From NCBI GenBank assembly GCA_040954595.2, contig CM082587.2:806001-870000 (forward strand): DNA of 64,000 nucleotides, read 5' to 3'. The notes below the pieces were generated by a model, which did not search any database, was not told the origin of the DNA, and saw nothing but the letters and a program-made list of their open reading frames with translations. The first letter of the stretch is position 1; each line of letters opens with the position of its first letter. A program made the position numbers and the translations under genes. This document shows positions 1-15,000 of this stretch, in pieces. The stretch is from Balanoglossus misakiensis (Eukaryota; Hemichordata).

Positions 1-3000
1 TCTTCCATTAGTATACAAGACAAGAATGCATACAGAAATCGATCCAGCATTTGTCTCCAGAGATCTACTGAGTCATTCAAAGGGTCAGCTTTAACTTCAT
101 TCCGTCTGTCAAAAGGAGTTTATTATAGATCTAAGTTATGGGTATCAATAATCAACCAGAGGAATTCATGCACATCTTGTTTTGATCACATTGTGAATGA
201 AAGCAAGATGGATTCTTTTACTGAAGTTTACTAATGCATCTCTTTGAAAATAGTGCTGGGAAATCTTAAAGGATGAGTTGAGACAAATCGAAGATATGTG
301 AATAGAACTAAAATAATTTGTATGAATAATTGACTGGGATTTCCACATGAAAGATTTGTGTCTGAAATGATGTGTCTAAATGCCAGTCAGTTGTTCATCT
401 CTGAAAAGAAGTTGACTTTGATAGGGCACTCTGGAGTGGTTTTATAAACGATGGTGATGGAACGAAAGCAGATATTCAAGACATCATACAGGTTTGAGAA
501 TGTCCAACTGACAATCTAAACGGACGAATTAGAAAGCAACATATTAAATAATCAATTGTAAAGGAAGCGCCCTCAAGAGTGTATGGTGAAAAAGACACTC
601 AGCGACTGGGTGTGTTTTAACCATTCACGACGATAAAGTCATCACAGTAGACGACAGAAGAGGACTATATACCTGCATACGTCATCCTTGTTGAACGAAA
701 ATTTCAGTTGTGGTACTACTAGACGGACAGCAGACAGAGTTGGTACGCTAACGATTTCGTTCAGAGCAAATCAAGTCGGCATCGAAGGGATAATCAAAGG
801 TTTGTAGGATCCATTTGAAATTTGCATCAGACTTATTTTTGAAAGAGTTAGCCTCACAATTTTCGGCTACTTTTGATCACAGGTGCGTATATTTCCATGT
901 AGGCGAATTGTAAAGACGCGACAAATATATTCCTAGAGACATATTGTCTGATTACGTGAAACAACTCCATTGCCGATACATTTGAGGAAACACCGCTCAT
1001 AAACAATATTACTCACAAAAGCATAAACTGGTTCTCCAATCCCAACCACCATTTATCTTCTTCAAAAACTACCCATTTGTTATAACGAAATATTTCAATT
1101 CTCGGCTGAAGCCATGGTATTTTACTGATGTTTCGATGACACTTTGAAACATTCACACCACTTCTGTATATTACATACAACTATAGCTTCATTTAGAATG
1201 CGTGTACGGTACATGTATATCGTCAAGTAATACAGCCTCTTGAAAATCAAATTACAAGAGACCAATAAAAGAAGAGTTGTAATGGAAATAAATTGAGGAT
1301 GATTTACCGAAAACAAGACAGGGTGAAATTATTGCAAATACGTACGGTGCCAAACAACATGACGTCATATTTGATCTTTTATATCCAGACGCAGTCGGAG
1401 TTAGAAGTGACATCAACGCCATCGAGTGAGAGAGAAAAAAAAACGGTCATAAGGTGAGCCAAACCTTCAGAGAAAGTCCATAAAATGTAATTTATCATAT
1501 GCCGTTAAACTATTAAATGTACATTAGCAAACATTTTACGAGCAAAAGACCCAAATATGGGTCCTGTTCAGTTATACACACATACCCTAGCAATTTCAAG
1601 TGGCAACAACACCATATGTGGCCAGGTACCCAAGGATAATGGCCTAAATTTCTATATATCCCACATTTAACACAATTTGTAACAGTAGCATGATCTTGTC
1701 CTTTCAACAGTTGTTTGACATTAAAGATTTATGCACTCTTGTAAAATTTACAATAGTTCCAATAAATATATGCATTGTTTTATAATTACACTGTGATTAC
1801 AGCCTTTTAAAATGCACACAGATTAAATACCCTGTTGTGAGTGGTAATAACTATATCCCACAAAATATTCAATAAAAGTTAATCAAAATAATCAAATGGG
1901 TTACACTTATATCTTGGATTCCTTCTAAGATATTTTACTACTCTCATTTAATGGAAACTTAAGCTTTTCTGTCTCGTCAAAATTAGTGTACAGTAATACA
2001 ATCAAAATTACTTTGGCATTTAACAGTTTTAAAATTCTACTTCATCAAATTTCTGACTATAAAAGAAACGTTAATTATAATGATAGAAATAACACCTTCA
2101 TGGGAGTAGAGACTTCTAAAATAATATCAATGCAACTTGATTTATGGATCAATTCTTAATGAAACCACTGGGAATTTTTACGAGATTTCTACAGGGTCTA
2201 TCTAATTAGCTGCCTCGAATCATGATGGTAGCATTTATCAATGTATACTCCTGTAATCATACTCTTCACATTTTGAAACAGAGAGTTATAGTTTCATTTT
2301 CAGAAGACTCCAACTGTAGTCAAAAGAATAACTTGATAATACCATATTACATGTATTACAGTTCTGCAATTAGTACAACATGTCTGCAAAGCTTGGTAGC
2401 ATTTGTGGGTACAGTTTCAAGTGAATTGACAACTCAAATATGCAGGTATTACTTTCTCGGAGACCAGTCCTACTCTAATCGCAAAATACAATGATATAAT
2501 TTGCCTTCTGGCTTAGAACAAATCTCCTCTCAGCAAAGAGTAACAAATAAACAAGCAGCGGATTAATCAGATCTATTTTTATCGACGTTCTAGTTCTATG
2601 TCATGAACAGCATTACATTGAATCAACCCACGTTACAGATGACAATTTAACTGCAAAAGGTTCGTGCACTTGAAATCCACTTATTCTTGACAATTTGATT
2701 GCTTCCTAATATGATTAGCTGCTCTTTCTGCAAGAAACTGAACTGTTTATATTTTGGAATTGCAAACACATAGCAACACAGGTGTTATTGACATGCATTT
2801 TCATGGTCTGTAAGGGTCTGTCTTAACAACAGAATCATTTTAAGTGCATCCAACCCGATAATAGTGAAAGAAAGTCAATAGCACTTTGGGAAATATGCAC
2901 AGGCTGATCCAGACGGGTTGATTAATGTCAAACACTGTACATACAAGGTCTATTGTATTTATCGATCGCCAGTGTAGCGTTTGAAACTACTGATGATGGT

Positions 3001-6000
3001 AGAAAGGTCCAGAAAATTCCTTGTCATTTGAAATAAAGACAATTCAAGTTGTTGAATCATGTGTGATATTGCAAAGTCTTTCGTTCATCTCTTATGAATG
3101 TTGTGTTTAAGCTACTCAACACTGCATCCTGTGACAAATCTATTGAAACTCCACATAATCAATCTGTCCTTGTATCTCTCACTGGCTCTACGATCGATGT
3201 CAAAACAACTGTTCGAGGGCAAAAATAGGGAGTTTAACTGGAGGAAATATTGCTGAAAAAAGTATGCATTTTCAAACCATTGTAGAAGGACTGACAGGTT
3301 ATATTGGCTACACACATCACTTTAATCAATTTTAAAATGTTTCATTTTTGTTCGATATATGACATGACAAGAAAGTAAGCTTAAACTATCAAATCAAGAA
3401 TTTTTTGACACATGAATACTTTACTGTGTAAAGTACCGGTACATGTCATTTGGCATCCACTGTACAAGCGCGGGAAACATACTTAAACGACATTTCTCAC
3501 CAAAGTATACAGGAGTCCAATGTATGTGTGTGAATATTCAGGAAATGTTTAATGGCCGATCAAACATTGTGGCTTACAGTATGTTTTAATTGTACTGCAG
3601 TAATGTAAAAGGTATTCAGATGGTGAGTAACCATATCCTTCAAATAAATAAATAAAAAATATGGAAAACCACTTAATACTCCATCCTTTCGATACTTATA
3701 CAAGCGTTTGTAAAGTTTTATCCTTGACGGCCTTGTCTTTAACGGTGTTAAATGCTTGGGATATATACAAAGGAAGTGATTAAACTGTAGTTCACATGGC
3801 AATACTTTCAACACACAGATGTTGTTTGACACATTGTCGTCATGTTGAATTCTGACACATCAGAATGGCTGCTCATATTTGTTGCTCATGGCTAAAAGTA
3901 ATTCAAATTGATGAATGAACAAAATTATAGCTGTTTTAACCCTTTCTGGCCGGATATCCTATATATAGGAGAAATTTGGGTAAGTTCCCTCATCAGACTT
4001 TCAGTCAGAATTCACGTTAAATGCAAACTCTCATATTAGAGATGTACACAGAAACTGACTTGTCATTTACAGTTAGACCATCACCTTGACATCAATACTG
4101 TCTCATCACAGCATTAAGGAACGAACAATCAAACAAGCAATTTCCCTTTTTGGTCAGTAATAGAAGTGATCGTTTCTCATCATAGACACACTATTTTTCT
4201 TCTCCTACAACCTCATTAACTTTGCTATTCGCATTAGACATTGTCAAGGGCAAAATCAAAAATAGGATAAACACGAGAAAAGAGAAGTTGAGCTCCAGTG
4301 TTTCCGGCTGATGATGTGCGCATGTTGTACACTTTTACGGGTACCTCTCAAAACATGATTTCTCAAGTGAGTTAAGGAGTAACATTTTCTGCCGTACAGA
4401 TTAGATTGGAACAGTAATGGTAATAGAATGGCTGCTCATATTTATTGCCCTGCAGCTGCATCTGAGGGTTTGGGTCCCATAAGACACAGTTGCTAGTCAG
4501 AGTCAAAGATGATCCCAAATATATGGTAACTGCTACAATGTACCCGGTACATCATTGCAAACAATGCGACTGTTACTTTGCATCTCCCTGAACAGGAACA
4601 ATGCTGATGGTGTGTTTATAAACAGAAAAGTTGTGCATGTGTAGTTCAGATGGCACTCCTCCTTTAACACACACACACTCTGATAACACATGGCTAAGCA
4701 AGCTCACAGTGAGGGACGTGCAATACTTTATATTCACCCAACCGATTGCAGATAGTGTTACATGCCAAGGTAAGTAAGCAATCCAATTTTTGTTATTGGG
4801 CAGGAAGACTCTTAAACTGCTCAAGCCCTTCAAGACAGAGACAAATCGGATCGTTTTATTATCGTAATTGTCTGGCTGAAATTGAGGGTGACTAATCAAC
4901 CGTGCTGTTCTAAGTTAATGACGCTCATATTGAAAGTGTCTAACGCAATTTACTAGAAACTCTGCTGGGAGGCTTTAGTACCCAAGGAATGTCCCCAGCA
5001 TTCATGTCTTGATTATTTTGTATTAAAGATACTACATTGAGTGAAGGGAAAAGATAATATGATTAATATCACATGTTCTGGTTACGCCAGAGAGGATTTA
5101 CATTATAAATCTTATCGAGAAGAGAAGACACACCACCTATAGAAATAATAATATTCTCTAGAACTTAGTACATCTACAATTCCAAAGTATTAATACAGTG
5201 TAACACTGGCATATGTACCATAGATTTTAGATTTTCTCTTGAATTGACTCAATGACCACCTTTCCTACAAGCTTACTATCTTAATTTCTACAATGTATAG
5301 CTAAGTTACCCCTGGTTACTAGAGATATAAATATGTAAACACTTCAAAATGACTTCCTTCAGGGATGAAACTGTAAGAACCCAAATTTCATAAATGCCTT
5401 TGGGAAATTGGAAAACAGAAAATAAACAGTTTAGGACCATGTTTGAGCTTTTTAATTGAATTTGTTTGCTTTTAATGTTTAATCAATGGGACGTATTGAA
5501 ATATAGGGTCACGATATCAACGACCTTCGATTATAAGGGCCTCCAGGTTCAAAAGCTATTGAAAAACAATGTTTGCTGAATTCAGAGATCATTCTGAAGA
5601 ATCATTATTTCTTGACGTACCGTACATGATGAGTTACAGGATGTTTTTTCCTCAAGGGACTTGTGGAGTATTTTATTCTTTGTTTGTCACTTGTGTACAG
5701 AAAATACGTGCAGGTTTATCCATACAAGAAGGAACCCTTTTCTGTCAACTTCGCACAACTGTGAAGTTCATGGTCTTATTATATAATTATTGGATGAACG
5801 CCTGCAGAGGTTCATTAGAAATCAGATGTCTCAGTTCCGATGTAATATTTGGTACTGACCTAAAGGTTAAATGATTGGAATATTCGTATGAAATGCCCTC
5901 GTACAGAACGCGAGTAGCTGTAGTTGAACATTGTGACTCGGGTGGTGAGTAAAGGAAGTTAACCCGTGCCCACAGAGTCGTGTAGGGAATCAGGAAATTG

Positions 6001-9000
6001 CGTCGCGTTGGTAAATCTTGCGTCTATCCTGAATGCAACCTGGCTGAATTACTGCCTATGTAAGTAGCGGTGATGGCTAAACTGTTTCTTGAACTCACGG
6101 AGCTTGTTGCCGTAGTCGAAGAGCAATTCTGTGCCTAATGTATGACTATTAGTAAAAAGACTATAAATGGAAAGGTCACATACATTTTAATCTGTAAACA
6201 AACTATTCTTGCAGGAAATGACCTAACACGCCTATCCTGTGACTTCCCTTGACGCGTCTAGCATAATCCGTTTGGCCTCAGTTTGTACAATATGAAAAAA
6301 CATCCAACGGAAATTTCTGATATCAGTATAAAATGTATGCATGCACCCACAGTATGTATGTATGCAGACATAGGTTGACTGATACTAAAAGCTCACAAAT
6401 ATCATAAACATATACAACAGCATCAGTAGATGTGTTCAAATGACATTCCCATGGAGACAATATGTTTCGTCATTGTGTTCAACACAAGATATAATGTCAA
6501 TGTTTGTCTGTGTGTCGATTTGCGCACTTCCCTCTGTCATTTGATATTTGAAAACAATTAACGGCTTCAAATGGCAACTGTCAGATTCTTCATAAAACAT
6601 CTGACACATGTTTGATGTAAATGACACTTCAGTCGACACTTTATGTAAAAGCAACAGATGTCACAGTCTTCCATTACCGGCCAATAGTTTTACTATTCAA
6701 TATGAAAATTGTTGTTCTAGAAATATGTATGCGTTTCGTGTACGGCTTCTAAGTTCTTTGTTAGTTTTTAAAAAAATGGTCATCCTGCTAATTGAAAAGC
6801 CCATGTGCCTTATGGGAATAAACTCGGATGGACTACAGTGTTACCTTGATGGCACATTTCTGTTGCAGTCCAGCCAAATGGCAAGATGTGGTAAATAGAT
6901 AGGGGTGAAAGTGAGAGAGAATAGTGATAAGAAATACACTTTGGAAATCTTGAGTTGTTTTACAGTTTATGTATGCCATAGGTTGTTCATCTGTTATGAA
7001 CTTGGTGGTGAAATCGTTACTGAATTTGCACTTGTCATGAAAGACACTCTTAACGGAATAAACCAGCTATATTACAAGATTTAAGAGATATGACCAGGGA
7101 AATCAGTGAAGGAGGTTTAATGGCTATAATATCTATTCATAAGGTACTGTGCACAAATTTAATTTACAGATACTTGAGAGATAGTGTTCATCGCCCTAAG
7201 AAATCTTTCCTTTAACAATGCTTGAGTTCTCTTGCAGGAAAGCGCCTTTTGAACACAACCTTGAGGTAAAATCGTTTCGGGTCCATTAGATCAAGAAGAA
7301 ATTGAAACAAGCTCACTCGCAAATTAAACCTGTCGATGTCTTACTTAGAAATTAATATTGTGGGTATTTGAAACTTAACTACCTGGAATATAAATACACT
7401 ATTCTAGGGAGGAAATGTATGTTTATAGTTCCACATTGAAGCAGAAAGCGCAAGGGTTTGAATTAAGAGACTACCATCACCAAATGACAATGCCGTGGGT
7501 CACATGGCCATATCACGTGATTGATAGTAAAGAATTCAAATAGTTGTAATAAGTAGCATCAAAGATAAAATGGGTATCTTCCTGTCTCTCAATTGTATGC
7601 GAGGGAAGATGCTGCCCAGAATGTCACTGGTGACATCAGTGTTACCATGGTGACATAATACTAAGACAACAAGACGCCGAGATAAAACCTCCAGTCGATA
7701 TGGATAGATATTTGCAAATATCCTTTCTGAGACGTGACCACAAGGGTGATTTCCACAAAGTGATGTGATAAAGGGAATAATTGTACTAGAGACAGCTGCA
7801 GATTGTACTTTATTTTTCAATCGAGCTAAACCATGTAAGCAGAAACGCATAATCAAGTGTATTAGATCCTTACACTTATATTTTCAGTGGGAACTCTTTT
7901 CAGAATGGGTGTAGTAGATTTCTATCAACAAAACTTAAATCGTTAAGTCGATTTCTATCATGCAACGTTTTAATGATCCATCTACATTATAAATCCCTTT
8001 TGAATAAATTATTCTTTTTATCCACATTTCACATTTCAAATATGCAGACGAATCATGTATGTGCGTGCTCGCACGTGTACGTGTATGTACGGTATGTACC
8101 CGGGTATGTCAATTCAAGCGTATAATCAATTTATTTAATATAGTTTATAGCAATTCTTACAAGCAGTATGCCTTGTTATCAATAACGTACAATTAAACAT
8201 TAGCAGTGAAGGCCACTCTCAGAAAATTGAATACAAGGTCATTCACGACGGAAACTTTTACCATTAACACATTATATCCGATTGAATTGCGAACAAAAGA
8301 AATCAATGCTCCTTGCTTCGCCGTAAAGCGCATCATTAACTAATAAATGAACCTTGTAAATTGAAGATTAAGGATCTGTGCAAACTAAAAGGGAGTCGTA
8401 TTTGCCTAGTCCCAAAAGAGATTTTTGAAAGCCTACAAAAATCTTGTTGTAGCATGCATTCAAGTCAGTTGACATAAACACTCCTATTCAATGGCTATGC
8501 TGTCCTAATTACCAGATTAATACTTTCATACACTCTACTCCAAAACAATCTCACCATGGTTTTGAATAGTAATGAGTGAATACTTAATACATCAGCATTT
8601 TACTCTTTTTAATAAAATTTTTCCTTAAATGTTAATAAAGCAAGTTAATGATTCTTAATAAGGGGCAACATGCTATGAACTGTTCTCAACAAGCCTTGCG
8701 AAATCTATGTTACTTTTTAGTCAATCTGGAAGATATTTCACAATATGGGATATTTTAAGCAAGATGTCACAAGTAACTTGACGTAACAATTAATTTGATA
8801 AGGCTATTGAAAATATATTTACTGTCTCTACATAACGTTAATCAGGTTAACGATATGAAAGAACAGTGGGTACAGTTCTGCCACCGTTCTCTACTGAAGA
8901 TGGCATTTGCACTTTAAACGAATGATAAGAAAAATCTATAGTGTGAACACTCTCTCCAACCATCTCTATACTAAAAGACGCCTGAAGGAGTGAATGCACT

Positions 9001-12000
9001 GGCGATGACGATATCTGACAGTGTCTTCCAGCCATGCTTGTGATTACAGAAAATCATTGGCGAGAAAGCGACAAATGCAGGTGTGCGCTTCCAGTAATCA
9101 ATTTTGATAGTGCTACATAGTAATGGTATTCATCAATAATCTCTTTATCGTTCCAATCACCCAAAACATCAATTAGTGGATTTTATCACTTATAAAGAAA
9201 TTGCAACTTTCATAGCACTGCGCTGACCTCATTCATTCAGCGTCTGCATAATAAACGTACATTTACAATATCTTTATTGTTCGTTTCCCACTTATATTTG
9301 TGCTGTGATGTACTAAAAATAGCTAGCTGGGGCTTCGAAATAATATTGATGATAATAATCCAAAGGAAAAGACCGAAAGTATAAAATAGAGCTTAACATG
9401 AAAACAAAAATTGAGTGGCAGTGTCAAGTAAAAGAAAGTACATTCACTCGACCAACAGGAACAACAATGAATTTGATTATTGACTTTGGCAATGAGCCAG
9501 ATTCTATAGCATTACAAATAATTGTAACCATGCATTGGGCGAATGAACATGAAAAGAATCTAGAACAACATCGTTTCTATGGAGATCACGAGTGTGCGCA
9601 TCTCAGATCTGCCCAATGGCACTGACAGAAACTCTGCAAAAGGAGAAAACTTCTGTGCCAGGAACACCTGGAAATGCTCAAAAACATATTGTTCCATGGG
9701 CATGCACGCAAAATGTGTCTTATCTTCTTTCGTTTGTGAAGATTGCCATTCACTTTACATTTTACAGGTAAGTTTAAATTTACTCCTGAGAAGCAATAAT
9801 GAGACTTAAATAGAGTCACTTGTATCTTACCGACGCTAACTTTGTGTCTCAAGAAGGATTCTTTTAGTCATATCCTCTGTATACTCCTGGAAGTCATTCT
9901 ATATAATATATGACGTACGAATACTAGTACCTGGAAATGGTGTCATTGCAAATAATGCAATAGGTTTGGGTTTGCCTAGACCAGGATACAATGAATTACA
10001 CATGGCAATACTTTGCCTTTGGAAAACTGTAACAAGGCGACAAGAAGAAAACCAGGATTGAATAAAACCATTCTCTTCCAGCATCGTGCACTCGACTGAT
10101 ATTAATTGAGTCGACGTGATGTCTTGACATAAGAAGACAAAGTATAGAGAGTGTTGATTACATTGGAATGCTGTGACATTTTGATGGCTGGCTTATGACC
10201 TTTACGGATAACCATTAACTTAATTTTGAAACTTAATTGAGACGTCATGTAATTGCGAAGTGTCCTGAATATTGGAAGAGTCCTCACATTCATTCCTTAA
10301 GGAGGTCACTGTAAATGGACAGGTGTTCAACGATCAAGATTATAATTCTCAGTCCATTCACGTTTTGGTGAGTAGATGAGATCCAGTGCTGAGACAGTCT
10401 TGTTCAAAAAAAGCCGGCAGCAAATCTTCTGCTCACAATGAGTGTGTGAAATTTGTCTCTTCCCATAGGATTACATTGAGAATTGAATTGCTAGAAAACT
10501 CGCTTCTACGACCATGAGTTATGTAGGTCGACACAAGAATGAATTGCACAGAAATTACTTTCTCTCAATATGGAGCACAAAAATTATTTGACCAAGATAT
10601 CTGCGATGAAATGTTGTGGTAAATATTGCATTTTTGAGGACATTTCATCCTCAGGAATGAAAGGAATTCATTGTGAAGCATTATGTAAATGGACATTGTC
10701 ATTATTACTGTTGATATCCTTAATTCAATCTTTTAAGGTTCCGATTTTGAAAGTAAAGTAAACCTGGATTTAAAATGCAATAAATGAAACTAACTGTATT
10801 CATGTCAAAGAACTCGACATAACAGCAGAAGTCACTTTCTTACTTGCCTGATGAAAAGGTATACAATGCATATGTAAAAGAATTAACTGATACAGATATT
10901 TTATCGACCTTTAGAGGGGTTCCATTTCCTGCCATGTATATAGTCAATTAACTAAGAGTGTAATAAGCGATTTTCAGGCCATCGAATTCATGCGCTCTTT
11001 TAAAGCATAAGAAAAGGTCATATTATACTGGGACCCTCAACATTGATACTTTAAAATGATCGATTAGTCGAATTAGAGGACTATTGAAACAAATACAACA
11101 CGCTTACGAATGCCTATGATAATTTCATTGGGTTGTCAAGGGAACCAATTCAGCCTGTAATTAAGTAAGCACTTGAAGTCACATTCGTTCATTAAAAATT
11201 TAACAAGAAAATTGCAACTGACGGTTTTTATGTGGCGTTTTATACCTTAAGGGATAAAAACACGACAAAACTAAAACGAGTATTTCATGGATAAAAATAT
11301 TTTTTTGTGTTTTATATGGCATTTATCATAAATCCATGAAAAGTTTGTGTGTTAAGTGTTCATGGTGGCTTAGGAATGAACTACAAAAGCTACAGATTGA
11401 TATGTCGAATCACAAAAGTTCCATTGCATCTAATCAGGAGACAATCCCTGGCAGAAGAACAACTATTGTTGATACATTTAGTCAAAATACCAACTTCACT
11501 TATGGCATGATTTGGTGCCCCTTACTACTACTTCATCATGATTGGGTCAGTGTGGATTAAATATTAGGAAGCACTTTCAAATATTCAACAATTGTTGTAA
11601 TTCCATAGAGTCCATCGTGGGCTACTTATTTGCGGTGTTTCCCATCCCGTTACCTAGCAACATGAAGACCACTTCCTCTGCGATCAAGGTTACTAAACAA
11701 TGCAATTGACCTGGAGGGGTTTAAACGCACCAACTGGTTAATTGATAAAATGAAATTACACCAAAATCCTGTGAAGTACCGAATTGGTTCTCGTGAATCT
11801 TGTCGAAATTAACTCACATTTTGTTCTTCATTTGAGTGATTGTGCACACACTTGGGATTACTATTTTGATGTGATTAGCCCAACCAGAGTTCAATGTGTT
11901 ATCTACTTAAATCCTGAAACAGAACAGCCCGTGTAATAACTGTGCATTTAAAACATTAATTAAAGTGACGATCTGAAATAGTACTCCAAACATGACTATT

Positions 12001-15000
12001 TCAGGCAAAGTACCGCCATGCCTGGAGTGACTGAAGGCATGTAACAGATACTTCTTTGGCCCTCAGAAGCCGATGAGATTTGATATTTGGTAATTGGAAA
12101 GTATAATTGATGAGAATAGGCAGTCTAAAAGATTGTATTGGAGCTATCATAAAGCCAATTTCACCTAATGGTAATAAAATAGGTTTACAACACTAGAAGT
12201 TATTCAGAGTCCTCTATCTTATAAGAAGGGACCGAGAAATCATTGCTGGTATCAACAGGTCAATATTGGCACCCGGAACAACAGCCATTCTGAAGTTCAT
12301 CGTTGTGTCAAGTTTTTGCTGTAGTAGCATTTCTTCAGCAAAGTGATAATAAGATTCTGTAACAACAGCACTTTACCTACCAGCTGCCCATGCTGTTGTC
12401 TCCATTTACTGTTATTCAGAGCCATATTTACATACTAGTGCATGCCTGACAAAACACTAGTGCATACAAAATGAAATATCGATTTGTTTGTGATATGATC
12501 CAACCTGATCCTTTTGTCTTAATTGATACAACTTCATATTTGTTATTCAGGGATCAATTTTTGACGGCAGGTGTGAAATCAGCTATTCCCAGCTGTCAGC
12601 GACAATTGTTTTTTCACCGATGGCTTAGTTCTGTCGGCAGTGTATATGCAAAAGGAACCTCACAAGTTACCTAAATCAGAAGCCAATCAAATAAAGCGTA
12701 CCGAAAGGCATAATAATTGTAGCGGAAAGGATCATATCTTCTGCTCTTTTTCTGTACCGTTGCATTTATTGAGTTTCAATGCTAGAGTATGGTTATACTG
12801 CAGTGTAGCAGGTGCTACGAAAAGGGATACTCTCGCACATGCAGGGAAATGAAAGCGTAAACTCACTCTGCCATTTAATCAAACCTGACACGCGCATCAA
12901 ATTTCCCATTATCCAAGAATGGCGACATACGCTCAAGCCCGTCGTCCAGTGAGTGAACCATTACTAACCGTGCCAACGGAATATGTAATCACACGAACCT
13001 GTCACCATACAATGATATAGTTACTTTGCATACGCACTGACAGGTTTGTAGTATTTTTGATGAATTCTGCGTGTGGTTTACTGTCCATGGAAGTTAACAA
13101 ACCTGAAAATCTTGGTAGGGTACTTTGTAGTGTTCCTTCTGATCATGAGTGTTTTGAGTTCAAGTAATTCGAACACAAGTGGGTCGAGAATTTCTAAGAA
13201 TTGTCCAATTTCCTGCGATTTGGGATAAAAGTAGAAAAGAATGATATACTATTCAATTAGAAGTGGTATTACTAGGTATGCAACGACATGGACGTAATTT
13301 AATATGTCAATTATCTTCACCGACTGACCTCATCTCTTCCTGTAAATCATTAACTTCAAAATATCAAGATATCATTTTCCGTATGACGTTTACTACCCCT
13401 GCCTGAACTTTTCTTTGTGTCCATATTTTTCAGAGCTTAAGATGGTTTGTTGAGATTAACCTTACGTATTACACGTTTCTTCATAGTACTTTGCTAATCA
13501 CATAAAAACTAGTTTGAACCAGATTACATAGGAAGGCATGTATTTTGGTTTTTATCATAGAGACTCTCATATGATGGTTAAAAATAGATCAGGAAAATTT
13601 AAGAAGCGGAAAAATATCAGTATTTAGCTGATCAACACAGTCAGAATCGTTATTGTTGAAAGTTGAATTCAAGTCTGTCCTTGGATTCATTTGGCCAACA
13701 ATAACAGTGGTAATATACATGTGCATGATGTATGTGGACAAGTTTATTCCTTTGCCAGGCATTGTGCCTGTTACTCTGTTCAACACTTGGAACAAATTTC
13801 TGAAGAATCAAAAGGTTGCAGCTGATGTACATGAATCCTATCGTTAGCGGAAGTTCCAAGTTTCTCTTTGAGCATGGAAGATGTCTGATAATTGGGAGCG
13901 CCCAGACTATAATTGGAATACACACACTTCTCCTGTCTACAAGGCCCGTCTCTGCATTGTCGCCTGGCTGCGAGTTATATACGGCGAATAAAATATTTAT
14001 CTCAAACGACCATAAGACTTTACAATATACTATAAAATGCTGACGTAAATATGTTGTGACTAGCTTATTATACGAATGAATACAAATGTCGCTTGTCGTC
14101 AGTTTTCAATTTCACCTAATCAGATTACTGCAAGTTGGAGTTACATTTGACAGGAATCACTGTGTTCACTCATACAGTGTGTTTGACCTTTCTCAAGCCA
14201 GCACTATTACAAAATGTCTAGACTGTATGCCGGTGGCTTTGCTATACAAGAAACTGCATTTAATGAATAAACGTGCCAAATAAGGGCTATCATCAATCCA
14301 TCAGGTTCCATAACTGAAGTTCTCATTCCAAAGTGAGACTCAGTTGTTGCTGAAAAGGACAATGTTGACCACATATTTTGCTTTTCAGAAATTCAGCAAC
14401 AGAATACAATCACCTAGTATGCAAATTTACACAGTCGACATGGAAAGCGGATCTTAAAGGAACAGATTTTTATTGGTGAACCATGCGTAAAAAGTGCGCC
14501 ACCACATAGTCATAAAAAGACTTGGACACACACCATTTTAACCATGTATGGGCATGCATGTTAAAATTAGAGGGGACTTGAAGAGGTTTTTTTTCACTTG
14601 AAACACTTGCATTGCTGCCTACAATTCTTCTTTGGGTTTAAACTAAAAAAAGTGTAAAGTGCTCATGTACTCGTCGACAACAAAAATCGATAGAATACTC
14701 CCCTTGTAATGCATCATGGAACTCTCAAGGCTACTTTTATCTTATTTGCATAACATCCATCTCGCATGCAGTACTGTTATATCCTTTTCTGACTAGCAAT
14801 CCCTCAAAACTTTCTCTTGATCAAAGATCCCTGTACACTTTCCACCTTCTACCGTAGTATTGCAGGTAACATGACATATGTATGCAAAGCAGATATGATG
14901 ATGCATAGAAAATTAGTTTGATCAATACATTTTGCATTCAGTATCATGACAATCAATCGTATACTCAATACAAAAACTCCTTGTTTACGTCATCATGGAA

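Noticed and set aside
4573-4899. 108-codon - strand frame
   Set aside because: No domain, no start context and no splice continuation. Within chance for 64 kb of AT-rich DNA.
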